Assembly (NCBI GenBank): GCA_017591395.1
Contig: WEDG01000869.1
Span: 54,845-118,844, forward strand
Direction of reading: 5' to 3'
Length of the DNA: 64,000 nucleotides
DNA from: Schistocephalus solidus
Lineage: Eukaryota > Platyhelminthes > Cestoda > Diphyllobothriidea > Diphyllobothriidae
Shown: one piece after another, positions 19,021-32,235 of the stretch
How positions within the stretch are numbered: the stretch's first letter is position 1
Layout: every line of letters begins with the position of its first letter
Notes under the pieces: model-generated
The model's database searches: none
Told to the model about the DNA's origin: nothing
Seen by the model: the letters and a program-made list of their open reading frames with translations, nothing else
Position numbers and translations under genes: made by a program

Positions 19021-20689
19021 ACTGAGAAAGATAAAAAGGTTAGCACGCGCAGGTTGACCAAATTGTAGCCAATAAGCAGTGAGTGCAAAGTCCGTATGCG
19101 TGTGTCGGCGTCGGAAAATAGAGTAACTAATGGATAGACGCCTATGATTGGCCGGTCCGTGCACCTGTATCGACCAACAGTTTAGCTAAAGCACGTCAAT
19201 AGGAGGATAATATCGGAGACGCGGAGAGAGCGCAGGCAAGAAAAGAAGTCTTCAACCAGGTTGACACCCGCATGCGTTTCCAATTCTAACCCCTACTGTC
19301 AATGTCGGGTGTAGACTGTAGCACGGGAAAGAAGGCTAGCAGAGGCCTGGCCTGACGTCATGAATAGGATCACTGATCAACTACTATCACATAAACTGTC
19401 TCTGCGTTGATAATTTGGTGGCATTCAAAAAGTCCCGCCGCGCCGTACGCTACTTTCTCTCGGACAACGAGGACTAGTAAGTCATCGTACCCGAGGCCAT
19501 ATAGCTGGAAAAAAGGCCAAACTGTATTGATGACCATACCAGAGGACACTCCTCCGCTCCTCGTCGGCCCGAGATTAAAAGATCAGCCTTCGCAGGCCAT
19601 CATAACCAAAAAACGCGCTCACACACACACACACAGCGAGCGAGAGAGGGCGACCCACGAAGGAAAAGGAAGGAGGGCAGGGTATAGCGGGTAGTCGCTG
19701 CAGAAACATGCTTTGAAGGAGCCGGTAATGGAGATGGATCCCCAAAGAAGGACAAACAAACGGCAGAGGCAGTAGCAGAAAAGTGCAATGAATGTCAGGG
19801 TAGGGTAGGTCAAGAGAAAAGTCAGCTGGCAGAGTAGAGTGAGCAGTGCCGACGAGAACAGATACCTCTAACAACAGCAGAATATGTGTACACATACGCT
19901 AGGCAGGCGCGCGAGGAGGTCGACAGAGGAGAAGAACAAAGGATGAACAGAGATCAAGAAACCGAGGCCGTGCAGGTTCATAAACTTACTCGCCTACTCC
20001 CCCCTGCCCACCCTCCGATCCATCTCGGTCTTTGCAAATGAACACACACGCACACAAAAGCACGCACATTTGAGGTAACAGGCGCTGCTACGGGAAATGA
20101 TTGCGTACAAGCGCGGTCCTATATGCATATACAAAGCAGTGCTTATGCCGTGCTGCAAGACGACAGCGTACTTAGTGATAACTCACGGGAATTAAATTAC
20201 AGGGAGGACGCTGTGTACGTTGTTGCAATGTGGACGAACCGAAAGCCGAAAAAAGGTACTTGATGCTTCTGAAAGGTCTAACTTTTTCCGAGAGTGATTT
20301 ACCAGAGGTAAGATGTAAAGCAATAGAAGACATCCAGCCAATGAAATCCGCCTCGTATCTTTTGAGATGGCTAAACGGCCAGACTCCAAACGGGGTTTGG
20401 AAGAGTTAATTCATTTTTTCGGTGCACACGCGACGCTTCAGAGGTGCGCAGCTACAAGTCACTTCGTGACATTTTAAGTTTGTGCAATGGAACCCTCTTC
20501 ACAGTGCTCTAGTAAAATAAGCGGGTTGGTGAAAAAAACGGTCCATGCTAGAGCAGCCCTCAGGTGTGTGTCGCCGACTTATATGTCGTGATGGACCTTT
20601 AACCTAAGGGTATTCGACAGAAGGAAAGATATAATAAAAAGTTCGAGTTAGAGGGTACGAAGGCTGTTGATTGGAACTCCAAATTTCTT

Positions 20690-21270
20690 CCACTCAGACT
20701 TAATTACTTCGTCTGTCGGCCGGATGTATAAAACACCGTGAACCATGCAGCATGACAGGGCACCGATTGACAAATCGATTACCTATAAAAAGATAATAAT
20801 CATTAATTTTATTATTTGGCGAAGGAAACCACCATTCAATAAGACTACCCACGGCCGAAAAAAACGGGGAAATCCAAAACGATGTGCTGGAGGGTGGAAT
20901 AGAGACGTTCAGACATGAATCCACCAAGCACGGGAAACCATCCCGCATAATTGCTGACCGCCGAGCCACAGCCTAAGGGGGATTGTGGACGGCCTAAGTT
21001 GAGTGACACTGAGGAGAGCGATTTTCCGGCCCAACAGCAATGAAAGTCTGCAGTCTCGGCGGGGATGGAGTGCTTAGGAAGGCCTTATTGAGCCGTCAGC
21101 TTACTGTATCAGAATTGGTGAATTCTATACCTTGCAGTATGTTGGGTGGGTAACGTGACTCAAATGTGATTAAACTCAGCTTCCGGTGAGGGACTCGTAG
21201 ATCAGGTGATTAGAGCGTTGGCTGTACAAAAGCCTCGCACTTGCTGTCCCGCCTCTAGTTTCTGCATCTC
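20690..21270 (+). repeat. SINE family 2 composite copy (body then tRNA-like head)
   Basis: Matches 58390-59050 along its length: 'ATCGATTACCTATAAAAAG', 'ACGGGAAACCATCCCGCAT', 'GCCACAGCCTAAGGGGGATT', 'GACTCAAATGTGATTAAACTC', then the tRNA-like part 'TCAGGTGATTAGAGCGTTGG' and 'CTGTACAAAAGCC'. The B box is degraded here. Confidence 0.7.
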
Positions 21271-21289
21271 AGCCATCGCTCCTTGAAAG

Positions 21290-21720
21290 ACAGCTCAAGA
21301 AAAACCATATACAAATGGCGCAAAAACCTACAACAACTTTATGCACACAGCTTGTACAGCCTAAGGATAGGGTCGGCTATTTCAACAGAAAAGTTGTCTA
21401 AAAAATACAGTGTACCAGTTTTGATGCAGTTTATTGTGGCCAAACCGGGAAATCTCTATCAACCGGTTTACATAAACATTAGTTAGCGGTGAGGAGACGA
21501 GATCTCTTATCTCAGGTAGCCATGCATACACTGGACACCTATTTGCATGGAAGGATATCCACAGCGTTGGCGCCTGCCTAACAAGAAAGAGCCGCGAATT
21601 CCTGGAGGCAGTGCACTCGGACGAGGCATGCAATAACAGGCAGATCGATATAGATGCCAATTACAAATTTCTCAAGGTCAAGTTAAAGCGAAAACAGCCA
21701 CCCGATAAATTAAAACTCTG
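21290..21720 (+). pseudogene. PLE-4 GIY-YIG endonuclease relic
   Basis: One frame reads IQCTSFDAVYCGQTGKSL (GIY-YIG box; the second Cys of the pair is replaced by Phe). After frameshifts it continues with LAWKD-like FAWKDIHSVGACLTRKSREF, LEAVHSDEACNNR and IDIDANYKFLKVKLKRKQPP. The catalytic Glu region (REFLEA) is present. No RT is left. Sequence differs clearly from the other endonucleases in the window, so it is a separate PLE family. Confidence 0.65.
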
Positions 21721-21881
21721 GAAGTCTATTGGCTCAAACATTAGTCAAACATAGAATTTTGTGTTAGGCATTGTTTAAGGTTAACTGTTTTCTGTACAGT
21801 ACCATTTGTCTGAAGACGATCTAGGGCACTTAATTCGATAATATACGCAATAAAGTTGTTTTTTCCCACAGAACTCAACTT

Positions 21882-21981
<100 letters not shown>

Positions 21982-23734
21982 GGAAAAGTACGGGAAACCA
22001 CCTTACATAACTGCTGCCCGTAGAGTCATCGTAAAGGGGATTTTGGACGACTCAAGGGCCATGTTCCACAGGCTCTGACTAAACTTAAAAAATTGCAGAC
22101 ACTGAGGAGAAAATCGTTTTGGTGGCGGCTGGGGTTGGACTGTTCCCTCGAACAATCAACACAGGGCGTGCAATGATAATTATTGTTTTTATCAAACGTA
22201 TCGTTATTCCTTTTATATAATTTGGAAAAATGTCAATCAATGCATCCGAGCAAAGGTTCACTTATTTTTGTTTGGCTGTTAATAGACAAGGGTAAATGTG
22301 CAAAGCCATGTCGTGGAAAACGACACATTTTTTCGGTTAACAGTTAAGTAGTGAATGTTGCTATGATTATGGAGGGGAGAAGGGAAAAGAAAACTATTGC
22401 GCAACACGATCCCATGAAAAGCGCGCATTCAACGTATAAAACGTACCGGGTTGCCAAAGGGATGACTGGAATTGATAAAGCCCTGAAATGGAAAAACCAG
22501 AAGAGGCGAGAATGAAAGAGACTATTTAACTCTTCCTACCCTGACTGCGGATATCCACACAACCACAACCATCACCACCACAAAAAAAGGTCTATCGGAA
22601 TCAAGAAAACAGCGGTAGGTAGCACTAAAAATTTTTCTTGAACCTCCCAGAAACGCCAAGAATGTAATGACTGCCATTATGTGACGAGTGGACATCTTAG
22701 GTTCGACAGAATACGACACGAGGAGCGAAAAAGGAGGCAGAAATAGGAATGTAGGCAACATGTGTTCTCCACAAAATGTCTCATCAAGTGATACAAGACA
22801 GGCTACCTACCTATCGAAAAAGGAACGGCACTAACCTCTTTACTATATTTGACCGACGTGCGTGACTCAAAGATGAGTATCTAGATTTACTACAGGCTCT
22901 TCAAAGCAAAGGATTTCACGTACAGACAGCTCACAGGATACTACAAACTGCAATTTAATACTATTCTTACTAACAGAACTAACTGTTTTCAAAGTAATAC
23001 ATGTTATATTGGTGAAGCGTCCTGACCAATTGAATTCAAGGCCTTCAAGCACAACGAATTTCATCAGTGAACACTAGGGAATAACTCACGAAATAGCTCG
23101 ATCTGCCCGAAACGTGGAACACATTGAATTTTCAAACGCTCGTTTTCTCAGTGAACTGCTCTAGACGCTCAATAATGGCCTCTGCATCGTAGATATCACT
23201 ATTCTCCCAGGAACTGCGTTCCAACGACAAGAGAATTTAAAGGCGACTAGGGGTGAGCTAATGCGCAGTTGCTGGTTTGACATAAAGAGTCCGTCTGCGG
23301 GTGTCATACACCTACCGAAATTTCTACCAACATGTCAAAACTCAAATTACTCTGACACTACATAGACGATTCAGCAGGCTCGGCATACGTCAGCCAATTG
23401 TACCTCATCACAGTATTAAATGGCTGACCGGCTAGGACAGTGGAAGGATGCACGGGAATGGGAGGCGAGAATGAATTCCCACGGCACTTCAGCACATTGC
23501 TCGCTAGAAATAAACTAAAGCGCTTCTAAACTATCAAGATGAGCTTGAAAGGCTGCCAATTAAATGGCTAACTAGGTGTTCAGAGAACGGAGTAAGGCTC
23601 TATTGGCTTCTTCTTAATGTAGCCTCCATGTCACCATAACTTGAATGGGATCCGAGTCTTCCGCCCTCCTCTTGTTTAAGTGAAAAGCGCGTCCATCGTG
23701 TGCGAAAGGCTTAGACATTCTGCTAAGTTTTGTT

Positions 23735-23915
23735 GGTCACTGCGCCTGATCCCCCCCTTTCGGTCGCCCTGACTCTGTCTCATCATTGGGCCCGGGTGGG
23801 TGAGGAGGGGTATAGAGCGACAGATGCTGCGCAAGTATGCTATCACTATCAACTAATTCACGCGCAATTTACCGTCCTGCGTCCCCCACAGTGTGAGACA
23901 CACGGTAGAAATAAT
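23735..23915 (-). repeat. Modular repeat head fragment, reverse
   Basis: Reads as the reverse of the shared head: 'CCTGACTCTGTCTCATCATT', 'AACTAATTCACGCGCAA', 'ACCGTCCTGCGTCCC'. Both ends are degraded. 23950-24250 is unrecognised sequence with overlapping frames on both strands. Confidence 0.6.
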
Positions 23916-24411
23916 CATTCCCGACTGAAAAACTGACAATTTGGCACCATGTACGTATGGCGTAGGTCTTCGGAAAGTGAATTAAGTGAAGCTAGGGGTC
24001 AAAAGGTGGGTGATACGCATAGAAGTTCGTCTAGATTTGTCAGCAGGTGCGTCCACGCCCATCTGCAGTCACCGTGCGAGCATACGAAGAGTGAAATGAG
24101 TTGGATGCTGTTAATGGATGCTCTGGTAGAAATAAAATCGCGCGAAGGGCAAGACTGCGCACCCTCCTCTTCGCTCGCAGTGATCGAACTAACGAAGATT
24201 GACGCAACAGGGCCGACCATTGGGGCGTCCAACTGAGGTCCGAAGAACATTGACGCCAAAAGAAAGTTCGAAAGCAAAAAATGAAGGAGAGAGAGAGAGA
24301 GAGAAACGATAGGATGCTTTCAGTGCGTACACATACCTACAGTCAACAAGCAAGCAAATACGCAAGCACCCGGCACAAACACGTACAAGGTGAATACGTA
24401 CGTATAAAAAC

Positions 24412-24840
24412 ACGACAGTTCGACTGTCGTAGTACGACGATGTCCATCGTATGCTCAACGGAAGGATGGTGCAGGGACGGTGACTTACGCGTGATTTATT
24501 TTAAAGTGATAGTAGACTTGCGATGCCTCTACCGCACTCTCTCCTCCTCCCCCACACGAGCCAGTTGTCATGATAACGTCAAGAAGACCGGAGACGAGAG
24601 AGGATGCAGTTGGGCAGCGGGGCCGGAGCCGCCACTGGGCGTACCACCACACCTGGCTCGGATCCCACGGAGTGGGAGTGCCATAAAGGCCACATTAAGA
24701 AGGAACCATTTCAACCTGACTTTCAGTCCGCCAGTCAGTCACGCCAAACAACACACATTGGACTGCCTGCGTGGTCTGAGTATAATTATCAGTTGGCAAT
24801 CTTCCAACCCACGACACTTATCGCCCCGTGATATTCGCAA
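24412..24840 (+). repeat. Modular dispersed repeat, form B (3' truncated)
   Basis: Head from ACACGACAGTTCGACTGTCG and B tail to 'CGCCCCGTGATATTCGCAAG'. The 214 aa frame over this region (24281-24925) is produced by the repeat and a GA tract and is not a gene. Confidence 0.75.
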
Positions 24841-24939
24841 GCTCAAAATCACATATGCAACAGAGGAGCCACATGGAGAAGGAGCCGCGGATCATACTTG
24901 CCCCTTAATCAGCTATGTAGACTGAGAGCATGTTTTTTG

Positions 24940-26440
24940 TGGTGTTGCGTGTGATCATGTGAGGTTCAGAGGCTGATGAGGCGAGATGAAGTGCTTTGGT
25001 TTGAGCCCGCGTTGTTCGACCGCAGGTTTTCATGGAGACGCATGTGACCTAAAAGGCCCATGTGATATGGTAATGCGCGCGGGCAGTGCGGACAGTTGAG
25101 TCGGGTGCATCAGGTGTATGTTGGTGATCCTGGCACTAGATCGCCTGACTTTGTGCGATGGATTGGCAAGTGACCGACCAGGCCGATACATGATGTGCAT
25201 ATGCGGTGAGAATGAGGACAAGATAGGTCGGGAAGTGCTGAGTCTGTGGAGGCTCCGCTGCTGGTACTGGTAGTCGAGCTCATGGGAGGACTATGAGAAG
25301 TTTTGATGGGTAGGCAAGATGTGTTGGCATCGTAGTGAATTCAGCCTACGTGGATGAGCCTGTGACCGAGCAGGCCCATCCGCTGAGTGAATGCGCGTCG
25401 GCAGTGAGGGCATTGGAGGCGGCAGTCTCTGCTTTGTGTTGGTGCTCGAAGCACTAGTTCACCAGTCCCTGTGCGATGGATTCACAAATGACCGAACAGA
25501 CCGATGTGTGAAGTGAATGTGCGATCGCAATGAGGACAGTTTAGCCCCGAGTCCCCATAGCTGATACTGGGGGGCGGTGGTGGTGTTGGAGGTAGCAGGT
25601 GGCAGGTAGTCGGAGGTGGCTATTGAGGTGGTGGAAGTGGTGTTCGTTGCCGTGATCGGCACGGAGTGGAAGAGGAAGGATGGTGTCACTGATCGTGGGC
25701 GGTGGAGCATCGATGAAGTTATTATCAGTTGTTGGGGTGGTTGTCGTCATCGCGGGGTCTGAGGCAGGTGTGGTAGAGGTTGTTGTTCTGGGATGGTTGT
25801 TGCATCGAGTTCGACGATATCCGACCACGCCGATTGGCGCGCGGAATGTGCGTTGACAGAGTGGGCACGTTTTCAGGGCTTAGGCATTGGCGGTGTCGAT
25901 CTGGGACGCCTATGGTTTGAGAGCCGCCTTTTTGGACTTAATCGCGGCGATCCGGTTGGCTTCGAATATTGATGCACCAGTCTTCACCTATCTTCTCCAG
26001 ACCGGTCTGTCCTGGACGAGGTCTCTCCAGATCGCCTGGTTGATTTTCAGTTGTTTCAGAGAGTTCTTCGAAGTGTCCTTGTAGTGTCGTTTTTGACGTC
26101 CCTGTCGGCAAGCACCCGTAGCGATATCTTCGTTAGTCGTTTGGGTAGTGGCTCGTCGTCCATTCTCACCAGGTGGCCACTCCATCGCAGTTGCCCTTGC
26201 CTCAGTATGGCGTGGATGCTGAGGATTCAGGTCCGCTCCAGGACTTCCGTGTCCAGGATCCTGTCTTGCCATCTCACCTTCAGTATTCTACGGAGGCAGC
26301 TAAGATGGAAGTGATTCAGCTTCCTGGCTTGGCTCGAATAGACGGTCCGGGTCTCCGCTCCGTAAAGGAGTGTCGTCAAGACAACGGCCTTGTACATCTT
26401 CAGTTTAGTGTTCAGGTGAATACCGTGGCGATTCCACATG
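24940..26440 (-). pseudogene. Non-LTR retrotransposon 3' part: RT C-terminus and C2H2 zinc fingers
   Basis: From 26439 down: [20 protein letters not shown] (a segment typical of the region after the RT active site in LINEs) and [20 protein letters not shown]. After a stop and frameshift come WRDLVQDRPVWRR-type sequence, then a Cys-rich tail. CPLCQRTFRAPIG sits near 25840. A Pro/Thr/Ser-rich linker follows. Finger-like units CPHCDRTFTS (near 25530, with an internal stop), CPHCRRAFTQRMG (near 25400), a decayed CPHS copy (near 25210) and CPHCPRALPYHMG (near 25070) end in GHMRLH, fitting C-X2-C-X12-H-X3-H. The 5' end is truncated at about 26440, as usual for target-primed insertion. Clade not certain. 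Confidence 0.7.
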
Positions 26441-27404
26441 GATCATGCGTAATCTCACCACGCGCGGACACGCACGTCAAAAAGAGGTAAGAGAAATGCG
26501 AAGCAGCAGTAGCAAGTCATGCGAATGAGCACATGTTTTGTGTGGCGTGGCTAACATGAGCGCGGTTGTAGGCGCAACAACTTGAACACGCGCCCTCAAC
26601 AGCACACATGAAACCGACTTGCACAAGCCTCGATTGGCCTGAGCAGTCACAAATCGGCAGTCGCGACTTACGGGAAGGGTAGGTACTCGCACCGGGTGGG
26701 TGACGAAAGTTCGAAAATGCTGGCAGATTGAAAAATACTTGCTAGGAAAGATAGGTTAACGCAATTCCAATATACAGTCAGTGACCCAGCTCATGTAATG
26801 TCGATCAAAATTTTGAAATGCATTTTAGATTGGGAAGGATTGTTTATGTGGAATTTTAGTATTTATTAGTTTGTAGCATAATCACTAGATACTTGAGACA
26901 GGTCAGAAGGCCGGCTTTTAAACGCACGTCTTTTCGGCTTCCTGGAGAAACATCTCCGATAAAAAATTACTACTTATGTGGTACGTATTTGTACTATCGA
27001 TTTCCGATGCCCTTACAAATGAAAATATATTTAATAGAAAATGCAAGCGAACTTATTCTTTCTTGTATTCATTTTAAAGCACATCAGGTCTTCTTCAAAT
27101 TTTATATTCAAAAAGCCTATGTTTAGGTTGTAAGGAGTTTTCCGATTCCCTAATTATTTTGAGACCGACCTACCGTTCCATTTGCACAAGTTGGGTCTTA
27201 TGTGTGTAAGGAATATCATACATTCCTCTACGTCATTAAAAGCATAACAAACAGCGCTCATCACATTTTTCCATGGATGTGGACTATATCATATGCTTAA
27301 ACGGAAGTTTTAATAAACGACCAGATACGATGCAATTTGAATGCTCATTGTACTCTTAACAAATTTCACAATTACAAACATTTTAAAAACCGAAAGATAA
27401 CTTT

Positions 27405-27640
27405 TCTTCTAGTAAAAGTTTAAGGAAGACGGGATTGGCTATCAAATGAGTACAAAAAAAGAATTTATAAGGGCATCAAAAATTAATAGAAAAAAATACA
27501 CCATAAGAAAGCAGTCATTTTTATGGAAGGATTTCTTTAGAAAGCCGAAAATACGTGCGTTCAAAAGTAGCCGTTTTGGCCTGCCGGAAATATGCAGGGA
27601 TTATTTTCCAAAAAAAATTACAATTCCACTTACGTAATTC
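27405..27640 (+). repeat. Dispersed AT-rich repeat, copy 2
   Basis: Relative of 18420-18620. Carries a 63-codon frame (27446-27637) with Lys-rich sequence that has no counterpart in copy 1, so it is probably not coding. 26445-27400 shows no recognised feature. Confidence 0.45.
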
Positions 27641-27731
27641 TTGTTGATATGAAACGTATTTTAAAATGTTGGTTAGCATTGCATGTGATCGGTCACTGAC
27701 TGCACTTCATGTTGCCACTGGTACCGACAGG

Positions 27732-27895
27732 CTAACGAGCCCATGACTCAGAGGTAGCGCGCTGGACTTAGTAACGCTTCCTCACACAAAAAACGTGTGA
27801 TCGAGGCTCAGATCCTGCAAACCTGGGTTTAAGGTTTGCTGAAGAGAGTTGATAAGCCAGAAATGGCCATCCCAGTCCCTCTTGTCTACACACTG
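27732..27895 (+). repeat. SINE family 1, forward copy
   Basis: A box 'GCCCATGACTCAGAGGTAG', degraded B box, then the body 'GATAAGCCAGAAATGGCCAT' and 'CCCAGTCCCTCTTGTCTAC'. 27900-29095 downstream has no recognised gene or repeat. Confidence 0.7.
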
Positions 27896-29099
27896 ACACC
27901 TCAACACCGCGAATATAAGATCAGGGGTAAGATTGCTCGACCTCATGGTCTGGGTTTCGACCAAGTTCCTCACTGAATATGGTGCAAAGTGAGATTTAGC
28001 GTCACCCTGGGGCCCTAACAGATGTTCGCATAGCAAAAAGCAAGTAATAGTCCAGAAGGGCAGATTTGCCGAAGTGATCTTATTCCGAAGGTTCGTTAAC
28101 AGAAAAAAGTGAGCCACCGATAAGATGGGGAGGGGGGAAGAGACTGACTGAAAATAAACTATCAGACATGGATTGCAGATTTTTGGTCCAATCGTCCCTA
28201 AAACGATGATGCGGCACTTTTGCTCAAATAAGCCCGTCGTTCTCCGGTTTCGTGGACAAGCCAGGAGTCAAAGAATACTTCGTGAAGAGCACTAAATGCA
28301 TCCATATTATAAGAGAAGCCATCCGCATGCCTGCAGCAGTTTAAAAAATAATAGCTTATGGTGCAGTTCCGATAAGAACACTAACGAGGTGGTTAAGAAA
28401 GTCTGATGAAATTCAGCCAGTATCAAAATTCCAGTGTTTAAAGAAATACTGAAGTCATATTCGTGGCCACCGCCACCACCGCACCGCCACCAATATGAAA
28501 AAAATTTGCCCTCCATGTTCTACAAGGTCAACTTTTAGTTAGAAAGACAGCCTAAGCGCTAATGAAAGTACAACGGGCTCCGGTTAAGCCGATAACCGGC
28601 TAAAAGGGTCAGTTTCATATTCAAGTTAAATGTCGAAAAAGAAAAAAAGCAGATAGGAACGCGAATTTAGCCCAACAAGCCGCGTAACTAGGTCAGTGAT
28701 TGTCTCGAGTCATAACTCAGAGACAAGAAAGAGAGGAGAGCCAACAGACAAAGACACAGTTCATTGGTCAGAACCTCAGTTAAGTGTACTGGATAGACCT
28801 ACATAACTCGCACGGCACCACATGAGGTCAATTGAGCAGACCGGCAAAATTCTGATAACGGGGCAAGCTGAGAGTGACTAAAGTTTACGTGAATGGTACA
28901 GCGATGGCTGCATGAGAGGGGTGGGAAAGAAGGCACAGCTCTGGCACCCCGATAATTTGCTTTTTGCTGACTGGTCCCAATCGGCCCGGTCACCGCTCCT
29001 CACGCACATTCAAGAAGACCCAACACTAGCCAACGAAATAAACACACATAGGCAAGCAGCTCAAAATGTTGTTGAAATTTCGTTCACCATTCGAGTTAT

Positions 29100-29260
29100 A
29101 GGGTATGCTCGTTCCGTTGTGCCCTGAGGCTCAATATAGAGTCAACAAAATCAGTCACATAACCATGAATACATACTGAAAGGAGTACGGACGAGGGAAA
29201 GGGATACTGGAAAGCTTATTCCTGGCTTATTGGCGGTCATCGGCTGGTCAATAGGGAAAC
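29100..29260 (-). repeat. SINE family 1, reverse fragment
   Basis: Reverse tail 'GTTCCGTTGTGCCCTGAGG' and reverse body 'TGGCTTATTGGCGGTCATC'. The head is absent. 29261-30970 holds nothing I recognise. Confidence 0.65.
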
Positions 29261-30974
29261 AAGTCAGAAAATAGCATTCCCGTCTCCGTTGTCCTCGTCA
29301 TTACTTCTTTTGGTTCAGTTTGCCCAAAAGCCGTTAGTAAAGAGTACAAACGCTTTAAAGTCAACGATCGTACACGTGATACAATGGAATGACAGGCTGT
29401 GAGGGCATTGAATACTATCTCAAAGACAATCGGGAACATGCTAACAACAAAAACGATAATAGAAGCCACCGATGGTTCACAATCGTAACCTTGGCTCCAT
29501 CTCCTAGTCGACCAAAGACCTTTTATTCAGGTTTCAGAATCACCTGAGCGTCTGTCGAGCCGAAGGAGCAATACCACTATTTCGGGAAGAATTATGAATG
29601 GTTTAAGAAGTAGTTGATAGCGAAGGAAACATTCGCACAGTTGGGCTAGCCCCTTCAGGTTTCAATTACAAGGCTAGGTCAGGACGAATGGAAAGAGACT
29701 CGAGTTCATTGAGCAAGCAAGCAATTGCTCCGTCAACGCAGCAGGCAAATGGTAATCGTTCGACCTATGGATTTCATTAATAGGTAAAAGTAGTTATAGA
29801 ACCATCATAGCCTAATCGTGATTCCCGAGAACCATGGTATCCTACCAGGCATCAACTGAGTATATTGATTAGAACTTATACCGAATCGGTTCACTCTATT
29901 TAAATCCTACACTGGTTCGAGGGTGACACTGAGTCGAGTCAAGTAAGCACACTGGATAACCAGGAGTTTCAGGTCGATTATCGCGTGACGAAAATTACAA
30001 CCGGTTTTATTAACGCCAAGCCAATATTTTCACACGCGGATGTTAACATCCATTAGAGAAAGCAATTTTGTGGTAAAAATATTTGCCCATGGCCTCTATG
30101 GAGGCCCTACTACAGAAGGTTATTTTTTACACAAATCAAACTACGTGCCACTAAACCAGAACTAACAGATTTTTAGAAAGTTCCTTTCAGCAGGTAACAT
30201 TGTTAAACATGGGGCAACCAACGGATAAGTCTGTTGCCAAGAGATGAGTGTGTGTGCGTGTATGGGAGAGTAAGTACTGTGATTTTGGAAATTTAAGGAC
30301 GAGTTACAAGCTTGCAGTACAGATACCGAAATGGATTTATAGACCCCACACCCTGAAATCGATGCACATGCACAACATAGTTTCCACGACGAAACAGATC
30401 CCATTAAATGCAAATGACAAAGAAAATTCTCCTAAGCCTGTCCTTCAATGACTATGTTCCAAGAGATTCGCCCCGACAAGCGCAGAAACAACGTCATAAG
30501 GATAATTTAAAAACTTCACTAAGACCCCTCGAGATCAGACGTGGTAGACTAAAATGAGATTGGAACCGAAATCTTAGATGCCAAGGAGATAAAGGAGGGA
30601 AAAGGAGACGCACTGAGAAACCGAAAGACTGAAATACTGGTTAACACGGCCTACTGCGGTGAACCCCTTTCTGTGGATGCACAATGTCCACGTTAAATCA
30701 AGAATCGAATGGGCCTTTGATTTGACAACAACCATGGCGTGGACACTCCGTCAAGGAGCATCCACAACAGGTTGGCATGATTTGGGCACGCATCGTTTGG
30801 ATTTAATAAAGTATTAAATTTCACACAATCGATACCGCCTCCCAGATAAACCTTAAGAGCACACCCCAACATCAAAAACTATGCGATACTCCATACAGGA
30901 ACAAAGTGATAACACTGGCCAGCACGCCCCTCTGATGTTTGTGGTTCTAACCGCAGATAAAATGGATGGGACAT

Positions 30975-31300
30975 TCGTCGTAAACGACGATCGAACTGTT
31001 GTGTGCCCCAAATGTGTGGTAGGTGCAGGGACGGTGAATTACGTGTGAATAACGTTATGGTGATATTAGAATTTCGCAACATTCTATCAGACTCTAGTGT
31101 TCCTCACACACTTCGATAAGGGGTAATGAAGAGTTAAGCAGACCGGATGCGGGATTGGGCCAAGGAGGCTGGCGCGGCCTTAGCCTACGCCTAAGCGTTC
31201 CACCACCACCCACCCATGCGTGTGGCATTCGTTATGAGTACGCAGCCCCGAGAACGCATTCCACACCCCGATTCGGCCGCTCTTCGACGCAAGTGACCGC
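30975..31300 (+). repeat. Modular repeat, form A (old copy)
   Basis: Degraded head ('GACGATCGAACTGTTGTGTG', 'GCAGGGACGGTGAATTACG') and A tail ('GCATTCGTTATGAGTACGC', 'ATTCCACACCCCG'). It faces a reverse B copy that begins 50 bp downstream. Confidence 0.6.
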
Positions 31301-31347
31301 AATCTTCGGTGGTCGATATCCGTGCATGCCAGGCACTATACATATAT

Positions 31348-31905
31348 ATGCGCCCACTCCCACATCAGACAACTGACCGGTTCGGACGGTGGTCTGACTG
31401 TGGGGGGTGGGGAGGGGGGAGAGTGAGGTCGACAGCTCAGCGCATTTTCCTCACTATAAACAACCTGGCGCATTTGAAACTATCCCGGGCCGCTAAAAGC
31501 CGTGGCTTGGAAGGTTGCTAACTGACAGGATAACTCGGACTACGGGGTAAGCCCAGTGTGTGGTTTTGAGTGGAGTGGCTGACTGAGAGTCAGGTTGCAA
31601 TGGCTCCTTCTTAATGTGGTTATTATGGCACTCCTACTCCGTATGATCCGAGCCAGGTGCGGTGGCACACCCAGGGGCGGCTCCGGCCGCGCCAGCCACC
31701 TGCGCCCGCTGCGGTCTTCTTGATTCTGTCATGACAACGGGCTCAGGTGGGGGAGGAGGAGATAGTGCGGTAGATGCAGCGCAAGGCTACAATCACTTAA
31801 GACTAATCCACGCGCAAGTCACCGTACCTGCACCACCCTGCTGTGGAGCGTACGATAGACCTCGTCGAAATCGACGGTCGAACTATCGTGTGCAGGTCTT
31901 ACCTT
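31348..31905 (-). repeat. Modular dispersed repeat, form B (complete, reverse)
   Basis: Full reverse B unit from 'GCGCCCACTCCCACATCAG' to the inverted head 'AATCGACGGTCGAACTATCG', about 557 bp like the unit at 1083. The open frame at 31662-31913 is a standard by-product of this repeat. Confidence 0.75.
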
Positions 31906-31968
31906 GCTTCTGATTATGTTAGTGTTTGCGGCGCCATTGCTGATCTACCCTTCCCGAGACGACGGTCA

Positions 31969-32235
31969 TCATATCGCATTAACCAAAGTAAGTATATCCT
32001 GTATGACGGTGGACAAATCGAAATTCCCCACGTAGAGCTTGATTTTTCGGACGGTGTACATTCGCCTCTGTGATAATGAAAACTGGTCGTTGTCAAACTT
32101 CAAGTTCGTGTGATATTCGTGCATTTCGCCATCCATTACCGAGTGGCTCAGTTTATTTGCTGTTCGCGCTAACCACGACTGAAGATTGGAGCGTGTTGAT
32201 TTCTGCAGTCGCTGTTGTTTAACTCGCAATAGCAT
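31969..32235 (-). pseudogene. Possible N-terminal fragment of a PLE ORF
   Basis: An 88-codon frame with LLRVKQQRLQKSTRSNLQSW and NNDQFSLSQ-like FDNDQFSLSQRRM, ending in LSTVIQDILTLVNAI. Basic N-terminus followed by an 'F/LSLSQ..m...' segment resembles the region ahead of the RT in PLEs, but the match is from memory and weak. No RT or nuclease follows. An unrelated chance frame is the alternative. 32240-33840 otherwise shows only a GA tract (32655-32690) and a B-tail trace near 32745-32800. Confidence 0.3.

Noticed and set aside
24281..24925. 214-codon plus-strand open frame
   Set aside because: Covers a GA tract and a form B repeat; the same frame pieces appear in other repeat copies.
24973..25000. 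Hammerhead from CTGATGA at 24973
   Set aside because: No GAAA box with a matching stem II downstream; it lies in the LINE 3' end.
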